Below, piece after piece: positions 44,843-56,630 of a stretch of DNA of 64,000 nt; within the stretch, counting starts at the first letter, position 1; each line of letters opens with the position of its first letter. The stretch comes from Buddleja alternifolia (Eukaryota; Streptophyta; Magnoliopsida; Lamiales; Scrophulariaceae): NCBI GenBank assembly GCA_019426215.1, contig CM033395.1, positions 16,978,569 through 17,042,568 of the forward strand, read 5' to 3'. A model generated the notes under the pieces. The model saw only the letters and a list, made by a program, of their open reading frames with translations, was not told the origin of the DNA and did not search any database. The position numbers and the translations under genes were made by a program.

Positions 44843-44922
44843 GTAAGTGTTTATGTATTTTATATCTCAAATCTCTACTTAGTAGAAATTTTCGCTGTTT
44901 CTCAAATGCTTGCATGTGTCAG
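44843..44922 (+). other. Intron-like segment 2 in env-like gene (80 nt)
   Basis: CAGG|GTAAGT at the left and GCATGTGTCAG at the right enclose a T-rich 80-nt stretch. The phase is again 1, and removal joins exon 2 to the frame open through exon 3 (to 45665). The flanking bases of the two donors are the same (CAGGGTAAGT). Confidence 0.65.
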
Positions 44923-46793
44923 CTCAAAGTGTACCGGACGCTGATGCACCTCCACCTCCACCTCCAGAGGTAGAGGTAGAGTTGGACGTTGATTTATCAA
45001 CTGTGGTGGAAATCGCTAAAGAAGTAGAATCAGTCCTTCCGGACACTAAAATCTCTTTAGCCCGAGAAGCGACCTTGGATGTTGAGCAGTCGACAAAAGT
45101 GACCACGATTATCCCCACACCAACTGATCCTCCTCCTCCAGCGGTCAATTTCTTTCCCAGAAGCCATGATGAAGATTTGGAATTTTACTATGCCTGGAGA
45201 GTAAAGATGCTTAGGCAGTTGATTGATATGGAGCATAAGTTTCAGACAACTCTCCACAATCCTGCGCTTTCAGACGCTCAAAAGTCAATAATCTTTGAGA
45301 AGCCTGCCACTATTGGCCTTAAGTCCAAAAAGGAGATCATTGCTCCCTTAGAGTATCTCGAGACTCCTTTGAAAGATTTCGCAGAGTTTGAAAGTAAACG
45401 CTTTCAGGAACTCGGTCGTAGCTTTGAACGCAACTATCCATTTCGCCACACTCATGTCCAGTTCAGAAATCCTCTTATGGGTGATTGGGAGAAGAACCCC
45501 GAGGAAGAACAGCGGAATAAAATGGGTGATTTTGCCCTTCCCAAGATCGTCCATTCAGCCGCTAACAAGTTTTCACAGAACCCTTTGAGCATATGGAAAG
45601 GAAAGGGTACTATGTTCCAAGAACACCTCAATCCAATCAATTTCTGGGTTGAAGATGAAGCCAAATAATTTCTTACCAGAGTTTGGGCCGACAGCTTTGA
45701 AGTGGAGAAAGAGAGATTCGAAAAGCTGCTCGAGGCCAAAAAAGACAAAGAGTTGGCCGAAAAACTTAGAAAACGCTGGATTTTTGATACATCCACTTCC
45801 ATACCGTTGAGGAGATGATTAAGTATCCATTTCTCTTCAACTTTGCAATCGAGTACTAGCGTAGAGGATACGCCTTATTTTTGCTGCAGAGGTACGAGTC
45901 TCTAGTGGGTCCAGTAAATGCCTTGTCGTATTTCAGAAGAGGCATGGAAAGTTATATTCATCATCAGATCAGTCAGGGAGAACGCTATGTTTTGTATCCG
46001 CAATAGAATTTTGCTCAGCGTGTCCAAGTTGATTTGAATAAAGACGCTTCCACCAGCAAGCGTGATGCCCTTCCGACGCCAAGCGAAGCCCATATGGATT
46101 TGACCGATGATCATGCCAACTTTCACCGAGACAAAAGAGCGATTATTGAGAATGCCCAATCGCTGGATATCACTTCTAACCATCATTTTGGTTTCAGTGA
46201 CTTCCAAGGGTATAATTTACATCCTGTCTTGTTTTGTGAACAGAACATCTGTGTCGCCAAGTTGATTTTGTTGGGATCGTTACAACCCCCGGGGATACCG
46301 GCACAACAGAATACATACAATTTCAAAATTAAAGCGGAATCCCCGAAATTAGGGCTAGGTCGACATGGTACCATCGAATTCAAAACTATCCTAGGAGAAA
46401 GTTTACTCGTGTTTACCTCTTGTAGACCTTAAAGCAGCAAAGTCTTTTTAATCTACTCCCTGCTACAGTCTTCGAATTGATTTGCCCTAGCTCCCCAAGC
46501 GTTGCGCCTCTGAAATGTATCGACACCCAAGCTTGTACCCTCAATTATCTCCACCAGTGCTAGCAAGGAGAATACCGAATCTTGGCTTTTTAGGAAAAGG
46601 GTTTGGAATTATTTAAGTGATCTTTTCACTCAACACATGAGTTTGAAGAACTTGTATGAAAGAAAAATTGGGAGAGAATAATAGAAAAGTGTTTTTCTCA
46701 AAAAACTTATTTTTCTTTTTAAAAACCAAAACTAGTACAAAGTCACTTTTTCCATTTTTTTTCATTAGGTTTAAAAGAGGTCAAATATGCATG

Positions 46794-46801
46794 TATATAT
46801 A
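46794..46801 (-). promoter_or_regulatory. Probable TATA box of element G LTR
   Basis: TATATATA followed on the element strand by a short leader; about 1.66 kb into the LTR. Confidence 0.5.
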
Positions 46802-46807
46802 GAGTCC

Positions 46808-46875
46808 ACCTAGGGTTAAAACCCCAGGTGGTACACGCCTACTTCTCCCCTAAAATTTAGGGAGTAGGCGTGTAC
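46808..46875. repeat. Two adjacent palindromes upstream of the element G TATA box
   Basis: CACCTAGGG (46808) pairs with CCCCAGGTG (ending 46830) with one mismatch. GTACACGCCTACT (46831-46843) pairs perfectly with AGTAGGCGTGTAC (46863-46875), and CCCTAAA / TTTAGGG lie nested inside the second. Confidence 0.85.
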
Positions 46876-47154
46876 ATATGTATATATGTACATGTATTTC
46901 CTTTTTCTTTTATTCTCTTCCTTATTTAGTTGGACTTTGTCCAACTAACCAAATATTACCATATCTAATAATATCCTAACATATATCAACTAGAATCCTT
47001 TCCATATCCATTAATTAACTGCTTTAATTAATTTAGGATTCTACCAAGTATATTTATAGGATAATAATTAATATATATATTTAACAAACTTGGTGATCAA
47101 GATAAATCTTTCCACCAAATCTACATACATAATACACATGTCTCACACGTGCAC

Positions 47155-47158
<4 letters not shown>

Positions 47159-47189
<31 letters not shown>
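47159..47189. repeat. (TA)n microsatellite
   Basis: About 15 uninterrupted TA units inside the LTR of element G. Confidence 0.95.
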
Positions 47190-47193
<4 letters not shown>

Positions 47194-48480
47194 TTATTTT
47201 CTTTCCTCTAATTAATTAATTAGTCCTTTCCAATTTAATATTCTAATATTAAATTATAGGACCAATTTTTTTGGCTTCCCACGGGTTTTCCTACACCAGA
47301 TTGGGAAATTATAAGACCATTAGTTAACTAGTTAAATTAATTATTTTTCCTTGATTAATTAAATCTAATCAATTAATTCCACCATTAATTCACAAAGAAT
47401 TAATTAGCCAATAGGTACTACACTAATTTATGTGTGTGACCCTTCAAGCTCATTGTCAAGCTAGCAATAAGTTCCCTCAGGCTAGATTAATTACTCTAAA
47501 TAATTAACTAGTCCTTGAATTAATTTCACCAAATTAATCCAAGACACCTATTGATCATGGTTCGATGCCTAACAACGTCACCACGACTATCTAGATGTCA
47601 ATGATGAAAAGCAAAAACCTATCCGAGCTGCGATCGTCATGTGAGTTGAATCCCTCATCAATTTCCCATCCATGGTCTAGGGTATGGCGACGGTCGAACC
47701 CTAATAACCTTGGAAACTATGACTATGTTGTGACGTCTAATGATCCAATTTTCCCATCCGGGATCACCATTCCCTCTCAGAAAACAATCGCTTTGATCAA
47801 AGGCTTTTCACGATCATTTAGATTCTTGCAACAGCATAGGAAATACTAGGTACTCGTGACTCGGGATGAATCCCTCTCTCACTACCATTTGTTCCACTGC
47901 ACTACCAGACTAAACCAACATACACGACGTATGACTCTCCTGGAGTGCACGTGCATATCAAAGCAGAGTGGGTAGTGCCCTTTCCAAATGACCTCTTAGA
48001 CCTAAGGATTAATCTCACACTACAAAACCCAATGACTCCACGTTCGACAGCACCAAATAAGAGTCCTTAAGCGAGGCCATTCAATTCCGTAATCCAGTAT
48101 GAATTTTCATATATGTATTGCTATACAAGTCATCGACAATGGAACGCGTCGACCTCTCGAAAGAGTTACATGTATGAACAAGTCTTGATGAGGCTAGTGA
48201 TATCCCACATCTCACAACCTCTGACTTGGAACAATATTTAAGATTACAGTCTTTGAGAGCATTCCATATGTTTTCCCTGACCGCCTCTCCTAACCATATG
48301 TAATCCTTTGGATCTTTATCTATACTATCAATAGTTATAACAATAAAGAAGCATACCATAAATAAAAGATTCAATATATTTAAAACAAGACTGTCATAGT
48401 GTTTACATTTAATATGGCTGAGCCTAAAACAATTGGCTAGCCGGGCACCTTACACTATCAATCTCCCACTTACCCTAGAG

Positions 48481-50718
48481 CTAGTTGCCCTTGTACTTTA
48501 GTCCCTTCATTTCTAGATGTTTTTCCAGTACACTTTGACTCAGAGCCTTGGTGAAGGGGTCTACTAAGTTTTTAGTCGAGTCGACTTGTTCCACCCGAAC
48601 GTCTCCTCTTTCCACTATCTCTCTAATGAGATGATATCGTCTAAAAATATGTTTGGATCTTTGGTGAGACCTAGGCTTCTTTGATAGAGCTATAGCTCTA
48701 TTGTTATCACAGTACAATAGTACCAGATTAACAATGGAGGAAACTACCTCTAACTTATGGACGAAGTTCCTCATCCAAACAACTTCCTTAGCCGCTTCAG
48801 CAGCAGCAATATACTCAGCTTTCATGGTGGAGTCAGCTGTCGTCTCCTGCATGGAGATCTTCCATCTTACAGTTCCTCCATTAAGTATAAACACATATCC
48901 GGATATCGATTTAAGATTGTCTAAGTCCGACTGAAAACTAGAATCCGTGTAGCATTCTAGTACCAATTTTCCTCCGCCGTATACCAAAAAAAGATCTTGA
49001 GTACGTCTGAAGTACTTTAGGATCATTTTCACGGCAGCCCAGTGGTCCTACCCTGGATTCGACTAGAATCGGCTTGCCACGCTAAGTGCATAAGCCACAT
49101 TCGGTCTAGCACATAGCATAGCATACATAATGCTACCTATCGCCGAAGCATATGGAATCCTTGACATTCTCTCTCTTTCTTTGGGTGTCCTTGGGGACAT
49201 CGATTTAGTGAGATGGATTCCATGCCCGGCTGGAAGAAATCCTCTTTTGGAATCTCCCATACTGAATCTATTCAAGATTCGTTCTATGTACTTAGATCCG
49301 GAGAGTCCTAGCAACCTAATTTCCCTTTCTCGGTATATCTTCATACCAAGAACGTAGGATGCTTCTTTCATCAAAAATTGGGTCGACAACCAACCCTTCA
49401 TTGATTGTAACATTCCTACATCATTTCCAATGAGAAGAATGTCATCAACGTAGAGTATCAAGAAGCTTATGGCTCTCCCACTAACTTTCTTGTGCACACA
49501 TGGTTCAAACCCATTCTTGCTGTAGTCGTATTCCTTTACAGCTTCATCAAATCTCAAATTCCAGCTTCGGGAAGCTTGCTTCAAGCTATAAATGGATCTT
49601 TGCAGCTTGCACACCTTGTGCTCGCTCCCACTGGATGTGAAGCCCTCCGGCTGTTCCATATAAATTTCTTCATCAATGTTTCCATTGAGGAAAGCCGTTT
49701 TCACATCCATCTGCCAAATCTCATAATCGAGATAGGAAGATATAGCTAATAGAATCCTAATAAACTTGGTCATCACGACTGGCGAGAAAGTCTCCTCATA
49801 GTCAATTCCTTGCCTTTGAGTATAACCCTTCGCCACCAAGCGAGCCTTAAATGTCATAACCTCTCCATCTAATCCTAACTTGCATTTGTATACCCATTTG
49901 CAACCAATGGCCTTAATGCAAGATGGTGGGTCTACCAAGGTCCAAACCTTGTTGGAGTACATGGATTCAATTTCAGATTCCATGGCTTCAGACCATTTCC
50001 CCGAATCCTTATCAGACATTGCCTCGTCATAAGATGTTGGATCTTCATCCAATACGAGGTTGTGTTTCTTGCTTTTTAGAAAAAGGCCATAGTACCTCTC
50101 AGCCTGTCTCGGGATCCTTTCAGATCTCCTTGGAGGTGAAATTTTTGCACTAACAATTTGTGGTTCATCTTGCTCCTCATTCACTGCCAGTGGTGTTTGT
50201 GTCTCTTGAGTTTCCTCAAGTTCTATCACTCTATCTATGCTCCCACTAGAGAAATGCTTCTCCAGGAACACAGCGTTCCTTGAAACAATTACCTTTTGTT
50301 CCAAGGTGTGATAGAAGTAGTACCCATAGGACTCCTTAGTGTAACCCACAAACCTACAAAAAGTAGATCTTGAATCTAACTTATCTCCCACTAGATGCTT
50401 GACATGAGTAGCACATCCCCATACTTTTAGGTATTTGTATGAGGGTGGTTTGTCGTGCCATATCTTATAAGGCACTTCAGGTACACTTCTTTATGGTAAT
50501 CTATTCAATAGATAAGCCTCCGTCTCTAGGGCATAGCCCCAAAAGTACGTAGGGAAATCTATGGACAACATCATTGATCGAACCATGTCCATCAATGTGT
50601 GGTTTCTCCGCTCAGACACACCATTTAATTGTGGCGTTCCAGACGGTGTCCATTGAGAGAGAATCCCATTATCTTTCAAGTAATCCAAGAACTCACTGGA
50701 TAAGTATTCTCCTCCTCA
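48481..50718 (-). pseudogene. pol: Copia pol of element G (integrase end, RT, RNase H), nearly open
   Basis: One frame runs from about 50718 to 48481 with few stops: TAA at 50491-50493, TAG at 49063-49065 and another TAG about 15 bp further. It starts in integrase ('GGEYLSSEFLDYLKDNGI', then the catalytic Glu region 'NGVSERRN'). RT follows with 'FKARLVAKGYTQRQGIDYEETF' and YVDD at 49441-49452, then RNase H with 'ADSTMKAEYIAAAEAAKEVVWM'. A three-residue gap against E lies near 49370: 'MKEASYVLG' where E has 'MKDLGKATYILG'. Protease and Gag are missing. This is the second best preserved RT in the window after that of I. Confidence 0.92.
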
Positions 50719-50720
50719 AT

Positions 50721-51726
50721 TGGGAAAAATGCAGTCCGGACGTGAGAGGTGGCTGGACGAGTTTTGGAAAGTTTTCATTCCTAATTCAACTACGAGACCT
50801 GGAGATCATCATCTATAAATACATCATCTTCCAACATCATTAGGGTTCGAAATTTTCAGCTTTGGAAGAGAGTTTGGAGCCAAGAAACGAGCAAGACGAA
50901 GAGAACGAAGATTCTACACGAATTCATCAATTCGTAATAGGGAGAATTTTATTTTCTAGATTATTTGTCTATGAATAATTCTACGATTTTAGTTGTTTTT
51001 CCAATTATGAGTATGAACTAATTTACTTTAACTAAGGCCATGTGAATGCCAATTTTATGAGTTTATATATATGAATTGATTGTTCGTCTTAATTCTATTA
51101 TTGCTTTGTGTGTTAATTTTATGCTTTTATTCCAATCGTATGCCTGATCAACAGATGCTTGCTAATTAGCCTAGTTTATGATTCGAGAGAATATAGATTA
51201 GGGTTCAAAGGAATTAACACATCATCCGAAAAACATGAGGAATTGCTCCTACAGATAGGTATAGATTTCCGGGTGCTGTTAGCTGGATTAATCCAAGGAA
51301 ATTCTAAAATGTGAATGCATGGTTAATGATTTGATTCTCGGATAGAATTATTTAGAGAATCGTCACGTAATCATAGGATTATTACGGCCGAGAGATCGGG
51401 TAGTAATTAATTAAGGTTTTTTCCACCAAAGCAATAGTAGTCTAATAATTCGAATAATCACTCATATATATTAACAGGTAATAATAGTTGAAGCATGTGC
51501 CTTAGTTGCTTTCTCACATAAGAATCTTAATCAATTTGTCAAGTATCGTTTTCACTTTTTCATTGTCAATTAATAATCCTCTTTTGATTTAATTTTAATT
51601 ACTTTTAACTTGTTAAGTTAAAATACGAGTCTCTGTGGGTTCGACATCCTGGACTTATAAATCCACCTTATTACTACACACGACCAGTCCACTTGCTGTG
51701 CAAACACGTAAGGATTTTTCGTGTCA
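50721..51726 (+). repeat. 5' LTR of element H, U3 truncated
   Basis: It ends TTTTTCGTGTCA. Compared with the related solo LTR at 54702-56630, the part from TATA to the end is of similar size (about 0.9-1.0 kb). Only about 90 bp remain upstream of TATA, against about 945 bp in the solo copy. The left edge is approximate (50716-50722). Confidence 0.75.
50814..50821 (+). promoter_or_regulatory. TATA box of element H LTR
   Basis: TATAAATA follows CATCATC, near the left edge of the truncated LTR. Confidence 0.65.
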
Positions 51727-51732
51727 AGTTTT

Positions 51733-51750
51733 TGGCGCCGTTGCCGGGGA
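51733..51750 (+). promoter_or_regulatory. Primer binding site of element H (tRNA-Asp type)
   Basis: TGGCGCCGTTGCCGGGGA, six bases after the LTR end, is the classic site of Athila and related plant gypsy elements. Confidence 0.96.
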
Positions 51751-51886
51751 CTTATTGTATTTTAGTTTATAAGTTTATTGCAATTTTTAGTTTATTTGCT
51801 TGTTATCGTTTTATTATTAATTTTATTTTCTAGCTCTGAATTCCTGTGATTTGCTTCGTTATTTAAACAGGGTGTCTTTGTGGTGA

Positions 51887-53230
51887 ATGACCCGAACCTC
51901 CGGACAGGCTTTGGAAGAAATTAACCCTAAGATCGAACGAACATTTCGAGCAAACTTTAGGAATCGAGCTATGGCTGGAAATCTTCCTGACATCAATCTC
52001 CCAGAGAATAGGGAATGGTTTCAAAACCTGTTTCAAGCTATGCAACCAGCACCTCCGACATCACCTGCATCAGTTCGCGGTAACCAACGCCCTCGTGTAC
52101 ACACTACACCGGGGCCTGTTGTGTTCCCCAATTTTGCCACGTCGAACTTCCACATTCCATCTCACATGTTCAGCATGGTTTAGGCTGAACAATTTTATGG
52201 TGATCCGAAAGAGTCGCCTCATGACCATCTGGAGCACTTCGAGAATGTGTTATCTACCATGCAATTCCACCCAAGAGATCTTGATGCCATCCGCCTCTGA
52301 TTATTCCATTTTCTCTTAAGGATAAAGGGACTTTGTGGTACAAGTCGTTGCCCCCACAATCCATTGAAACGTGGGAAGAGTTAGTCGAGGAGTTTCTCAA
52401 TAAGTTCTTCCCTCCATCAAGGATTAACGAGTTAAGAAGCGAGATCAAGGGTTTTAAGCAAAAATGGGATGAATCGTTAGCATCAGCATGGGCAAGATAC
52501 AAGAGCCTGCTTCGAAAGTGCCCCGATCACAACTATTCAAGCGACGAGCGAGTGCTACACTTCTTTAATGGAGTCCGGTCTCGGATTCATCACAGACTTA
52601 ATGCAGGAACTGGTGGTGATCTTTTGGGTCTAGATAGCAGAATAGTGTGGGCTAAACTAGAGCAGATGGCACGGGAGGATGAATTGTACCCTGAAGATGA
52701 CGATGAGTTTCCTCCACAATCCCGAAGGGTTTCTATTGCTCAAAAGGTAGAACAAGATGTTAATCTAAAGGTAGAGCCAGCCATTGGTGATGTGAACTAT
52801 GTCGGAAATTCAAACAAGCCTCGATTGAGCTTCCACATACCTGAGAATTTTTCGAAAAGGCCAAATCCGGCACAAAATGCACAACAAGGCATCTACCAAA
52901 CACCGAGGCCTCCGTTTAACAACAATCAAACTCAAAGGCCTGGAAAATTTAAGCCACATGGTCAAGTTCCAAGACCTCCGACTGTCGAAGAATGATTAGA
53001 GGCTCACATGCAAAAATCAGACGAATCATTCGCGGAGCTTCGATTGATGTTACAGGGTATTATGACGGGAATGAAAGAGATGCAGCACCAATTTGCATGA
53101 TTATCGGCTGATGCGGGTGGAAGAGCACCCGTGACACAGCTGAGCGATACAGAGAAGAATCCGAAGGAACAGTGCCATGCCGTTACCCTCCGTAGTGGCA
53201 AAGAAGTGACGAATGCACCCCCCCAATAGC
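51887..53230 (+). pseudogene. gag: Athila-like gag of element H, broken
   Basis: The ATG at 51887 follows the primer site by 136 bp. The retrotransposon-gag domain is recognisable ('DPKESPHDHLEHFENV', 'WEELVEEFLNKFFPPSR', 'LRKCPDHNYSSDERVLHFFNGV'). A Pro/Gln/Asn-rich part and the 'AVTLRSGKE' motif typical of Athila Gag ends follow. Stops: TAG at 52181, TGA near 52298, TGA at 52993 and 53098, and TAG at 53228. A frameshift near 52297 moves the reading from frame 2 to frame 1. No zinc knuckle seen. Confidence 0.88.
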
Positions 53231-53265
53231 CAACGTCCTAACATGAAGAGAGCAACATCCGAACA

Positions 53266-54656
53266 TTGGAAAATCTTGAGGATTCGCACACACTGCCTTC
53301 ACAGTCCGAACGTGGTCAGAACCCAGTCCGGACGTCAGAGGCAGAACGAAATTCTTCTGAAACTTTATCTCCTTCTTCTTCTAAACCAGTTGAAATACGT
53401 CTCCCCTTCCCCCTCGCACATAAAAAGAATAAAAAAGAAATGGATAAGAGCTTTCTTAGGATCTTAGAAATTCTTCGAGAAGTTAGAATTAACATTCCTT
53501 TTATCGATGCGATTTTGCAGATACCCAACTACATTAAGTTCTTCAAGGATATTCTCTCAAATAAGCAAAAGTGGGAAGGGAATGAAACGGTATGCTTGAC
53601 TGAAGCATGCTCAGCAGTGGTATTGAATAAGTTGACAAAGAAACTCAAGGATCTGGGAAGCCTCACAATCCCTTGTACCATCGGGCAACTAAAATTCGAT
53701 CGAGTGTTATGTGATTCAGGGGCCAGCATAAACCTTCTGCCATACTCGTTTCGGAAATTGGGCTTGGGAAATCCGAAGCCAACCTCGATGAGTCTTCAAC
53801 TTGCAGATCGATCTATCAAACACCCGAAGGGAATCATAGAGGATGTGATCGTGGTCGACAAATTCTACTCTCCGGTGGATTTCGTGGTCCTAGAAATGGA
53901 AGAAGACGTCGAAGTTCCTCTCATCCTAGGAAGACATTTCCTAGCCACAGGTAAAGCTATGATCGATGTAGCAAATGGTAAGCTGACTTTAAATGTGGGA
54001 GAAGAGAGAGTTACTTTTGATGTATTCAAGGTTTTAAAGCATGTCGGTGATGACGAGTCGTGTTTGTGAATAGATGCTTTTGATCCTTTGATTTTGGAGC
54101 ATTTTCAGGAAAATGTCTCCGACGATCCACTTAAGACATGCATAATGAAGTCGAAGGATGCTGAGTCAGCTGATGAGGGACAACTGGCACTTGTTCACAG
54201 TCTGGAGAGGCGTGCACAATGCGCCATCGTGAGGAAATTTGAGATGTTGGATAAGCCACTGTCAAGCAAATCCAACCCATCCCTTGAGGAGCCACCGATT
54301 CTTGATCTAAAAGCTTTACCTTCGCATCTTAAATATGTTTATCTAAGTGATAATGAAACTTTGCCTCTGATAATTACTTCTTCTCTTACAGAGCAACAAG
54401 AAGCAAAGTTGCTGAAGGTATTGAAGGAACACAAACGGGCCTTTGGATGGAAGATTACTGACATTAGGGGAATTAGCTCGGCCATTTGCATGCACAAGAT
54501 TCTGATGGAAGAGAACTCAAAGCCCACCATACAACCACAAAGGAGGTCAAATCCTCAAATCTAAGAAGTAGTGAAGAAAGAAGTAATCAAATTACCAGAT
54601 GCTGGAATCATCTTTCCTATCTCTGATAGCTCTTGGAGATGTGAGGAGACTGATCT
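53266..54656 (+). pseudogene. pol: Athila-like protease and start of RT of element H, broken
   Basis: The frame 53266-54066 covers a spacer and an aspartic protease with the catalytic DSGA at 53713-53724, a flexible 'LQLADRSIKHPKGIIEDV' flap region and 'LILGRHFL'. TGA ends it at 54067-54069. The same frame continues from 54088 ('ILEHFQENVSDDPLKTCI') into the RT N-terminus ('GISSAICMHKILMEE'), with TAA at 54562-54564. About 90 bp more RT-like sequence follows before the LTR of element I. The RT catalytic centre, RNase H and integrase are not in the window. Confidence 0.88.
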
Positions 54657-54701
54657 TGTTAGGAAATTTCATGTTAGATGTTTTGATGATGATAAGATAG
54701 G

Positions 54702-56630
54702 TGACATGCTAAAAGCTAACGTGCTATTGTAGCAAGTGCACTAGTCGTGTGTAGTAATAAGTGGACTAAAAGTCCGGGTTGTCGAACCACGGAGACTTGA
54801 ATTTTAGTTTATGATTTTAACAAAAAAAAAGAACAAATATAATTAAATTAAATTATAGGTAAAATTGCATACAATAAGAACAAGATTACACAATTGATTT
54901 TACACAAAGTATAAAGGGAGACTAAGGCACATGCTAGGTTCAAATTGATCAATTATACTTATAAAGATTCTAGTTGAAGGATTACGCTTATATTGTTATG
55001 GTGAGAACTCCGAGGGTAGAGAATAACCGATGTCTCGCGTATAAACTCCTATGCTTAGATCGTGATTTCCCAAATATTCCTATCCAGAAATCTAACCACT
55101 AAACATGCATTAACGTACTAGAGTTCACTCGATTTGAATCGAACAACTTCACCCGGGAATCTTTACCTATGTCTAGGGCAATTCCTCATTAGTTACGTGT
55201 CATGATGTGAATTTCTTGCACCCTAAGTCAATTTTCTCCCGTAATATTAACCTAGGCATAAGATTCTAACATATAGTGATCAAGTATATGCAAGATAGGC
55301 AAAAACACAAATTCACATCATATAACAATATAAGAACAACCTCAACAATCATCTATTATAAGCATATATCACAATTTGGCCTTACATGGCCCTAGTCTTA
55401 TGAATTTAGTTCATAATTGAAAGCATAAAAGACATAAGAGGAATATTCATAGACATAAATGAAATGAAAAGCTCTTAAAAACTCCCTAAATGGTGAATGA
55501 TGATGGATCTTGAAGTTGAGCCTTCAATCCCCAAGCTCTTTTCCTCCCTCTAGTCTTCCCCTCCAAGAGTGATGAAGAATGGTGATGAATGGTGGAGAAA
55601 TCAGATTAGGGGCTGCCCCCCTCTCCTCCAAGAATCTGAAATTGATAGTGAATCATGAATAGTATGGGTTCCCCCTCCTTTTATAGTCAAAATTCCACTA
55701 AAGTATGCATTAAGAATTCCCATTAAAGTTCCCCAATGAGAATTCCACCTAAGGTGATGCTTAAAGTTTGGCTTTTAAGATTCCAACCAGCTAAAAAATG
55801 CTGAACTTTCGGCCCTTAAGCATTCCACCAAGCATAACCATGTGAAAACTTCAACAAAACACATGCATGCTGCCATTTTCTTGCTTTCCAGCGCAGTCTT
55901 AGTACTTTCCTCATAACCTTCTCCAAAGATCTCCGAATTGGATTATTCAAGTCTCCATATGCAGATACGACATAGATCTACAACTTTGCAGAAGGACACT
56001 TTGTCCAATTCGGTTTTAAGTATACCGAAATTACGTTTCAACATGGAGGTTGTTTCTGATTTGGCGCCCATAAAGTAAATCTACCAAGAAACACACTTAT
56101 GACAACCCCTCAACACATGTGCTGAATTATGGCCAAAAGTGATTCCTACCCATCATATAATGCTGGAATTTAGGCTGAAAAGGAGTAACATTCGGACTAC
56201 CCATGCCTAGGCATGACTAGGAGGGCGCTGGGGCGTATCCTGGCACATGTACTTCTCTGTTCGGCGCAGCAATCGTATTTCCTTCACAATTATCTCTATA
56301 GACCTCCATTTTGGATGTTTCAAGTTCCCATTTGAAGCTAAGACATACATCTAAAACTTTGTATAAGGAAACTTTGTCTAATTCGGTCTCGAAATGTACG
56401 GAAATATCGCTCGAATGTGATAGGAGATGCATAAACCGCCTAGGTGTTGAAAAACATGTTTGAACTTGTTTTGTACATCGTTTTTCTTCCCTTTTCTTCA
56501 TGTACTCTCATTTATTATCTGTATTCACTTAACACACCTATTAAATGCAAATGTGACATGATTTAGGCAATAAGTGAATCCAAATCATAAGAATTACGGG
56601 ATTAAAAACACGTAAAAACACTTCTTATCA
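54702..56630 (-). mobile_element. Athila-like solo LTR, reversed, with ATAGG duplications
   Basis: 1,929 bp, TGATAAGAAG...GCATGTCA on its own strand. Target copies ATAGG lie at 54697-54701 and 56631-56635. Its U5-side sequence ('ACTTATTACTACACACGAC' and 'GGTTCGAC') matches the LTR of H in order, with clear divergence. It sits 45 bp inside the LTR of element I, so it is younger than I. Confidence 0.93.
55678..55685 (-). promoter_or_regulatory. TATA box of the Athila-like solo LTR
   Basis: CTTTTATA on the plus strand gives TATAAAAG on the LTR strand, about 945 bp from the LTR start. Confidence 0.6.

Larger units (their letters stand above)
37384..46268 (+). mobile_element. Element F: Sirevirus type B with pol deletion, cut by element G
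   Basis: 5' LTR, weak primer site, gag, last part of RT plus RNase H, spacer with two PPT-like tracts, and an env-like gene with two intron-like segments. A solo LTR (42032-43567, ATGAA duplications) lies in the env-like gene. The element is cut at 46268 by the LTR of G, with the rest presumably beyond. The bases before the 5' LTR are ATTGG. Confidence 0.9.
41844..46268 (+). pseudogene. Env-like gene of element F with two intron-like segments, interrupted and 3'-truncated
   Basis: The expected start (by alignment to A and C) is ACG at 41844; the next in-frame ATG is 41886. A solo LTR splits it at 42032-43567. Exon 1 runs to 44588, exon 2 is 44663-44842, exon 3 starts 44923; GTAAGT...AG segments separate them. 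Both introns are phase 1 and join different frames, and read-through of the first meets a stop at 44604. N-terminal domain as in A ('NWEYFFDN', 'ICAKMIECRKGSFDKV'), then acidic/basic Pro-rich region, Glu-rich linker and central domain ('FYYAWRVKML', 'NPLSIWKGKGTM'). Lesions: frameshifts near 42015, 44000-44140 and 45790, and stops at 44402 and 45666. Cut at 46268 by the LTR of G. No membrane segment seen. Confidence 0.7.
46269..48460 (-). repeat. 3' LTR of element G (2,192 bp)
   Basis: On its own strand it starts TGATAGTGTAAGGTGCCCGG and ends GTTGTAACGATCCCAACA. The PPT-like AGTGGGAGAT stands just before it (48461-48470). A TATATATA box lies at 46794-46801, with two palindromes just upstream of it. 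A (TA)n microsatellite is at 47159. Non-coding. Confidence 0.8.
46269..50720 (-). mobile_element. Element G: Tork-like Ty1/copia, 5' part missing
   Basis: The 3' LTR (46269-48460) and PPT follow pol from the integrase end to RNase H (48481 to about 50718). The element inserted in the env-like gene of F, with GATTT (46264-46268) as the likely left target copy. Gag, protease and the integrase N-terminus are lost where Athila-like DNA begins near 50721, so the second target copy cannot be checked. Pol is of the same general group as E. Confidence 0.88.
50721..54656 (+). mobile_element. Element H: Athila-like Ty3/gypsy, truncated at both ends
   Basis: A partial 5' LTR, a tRNA-Asp-type primer binding site, gag, aspartic protease and the start of RT. 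The sequence stops at 54656 where the type-B LTR of element I begins, so the rest may continue beyond the window. At the left the U3 part of the LTR is mostly missing next to the broken integrase of G. The lineage call rests on the primer site and the Gag/protease motifs. Confidence 0.88.

Noticed and set aside
46269..48460. A host gene in the 2.2-kb gene-free stretch
   Set aside because: TG..CA-type ends, a PPT at one side, a position directly after pol and the absence of long ORFs identify an LTR.
50574..50843. Plus-strand ORF across the G/H border as a chimeric gene
   Set aside because: It is antisense to integrase of G and runs into the LTR of H; no recognisable product.
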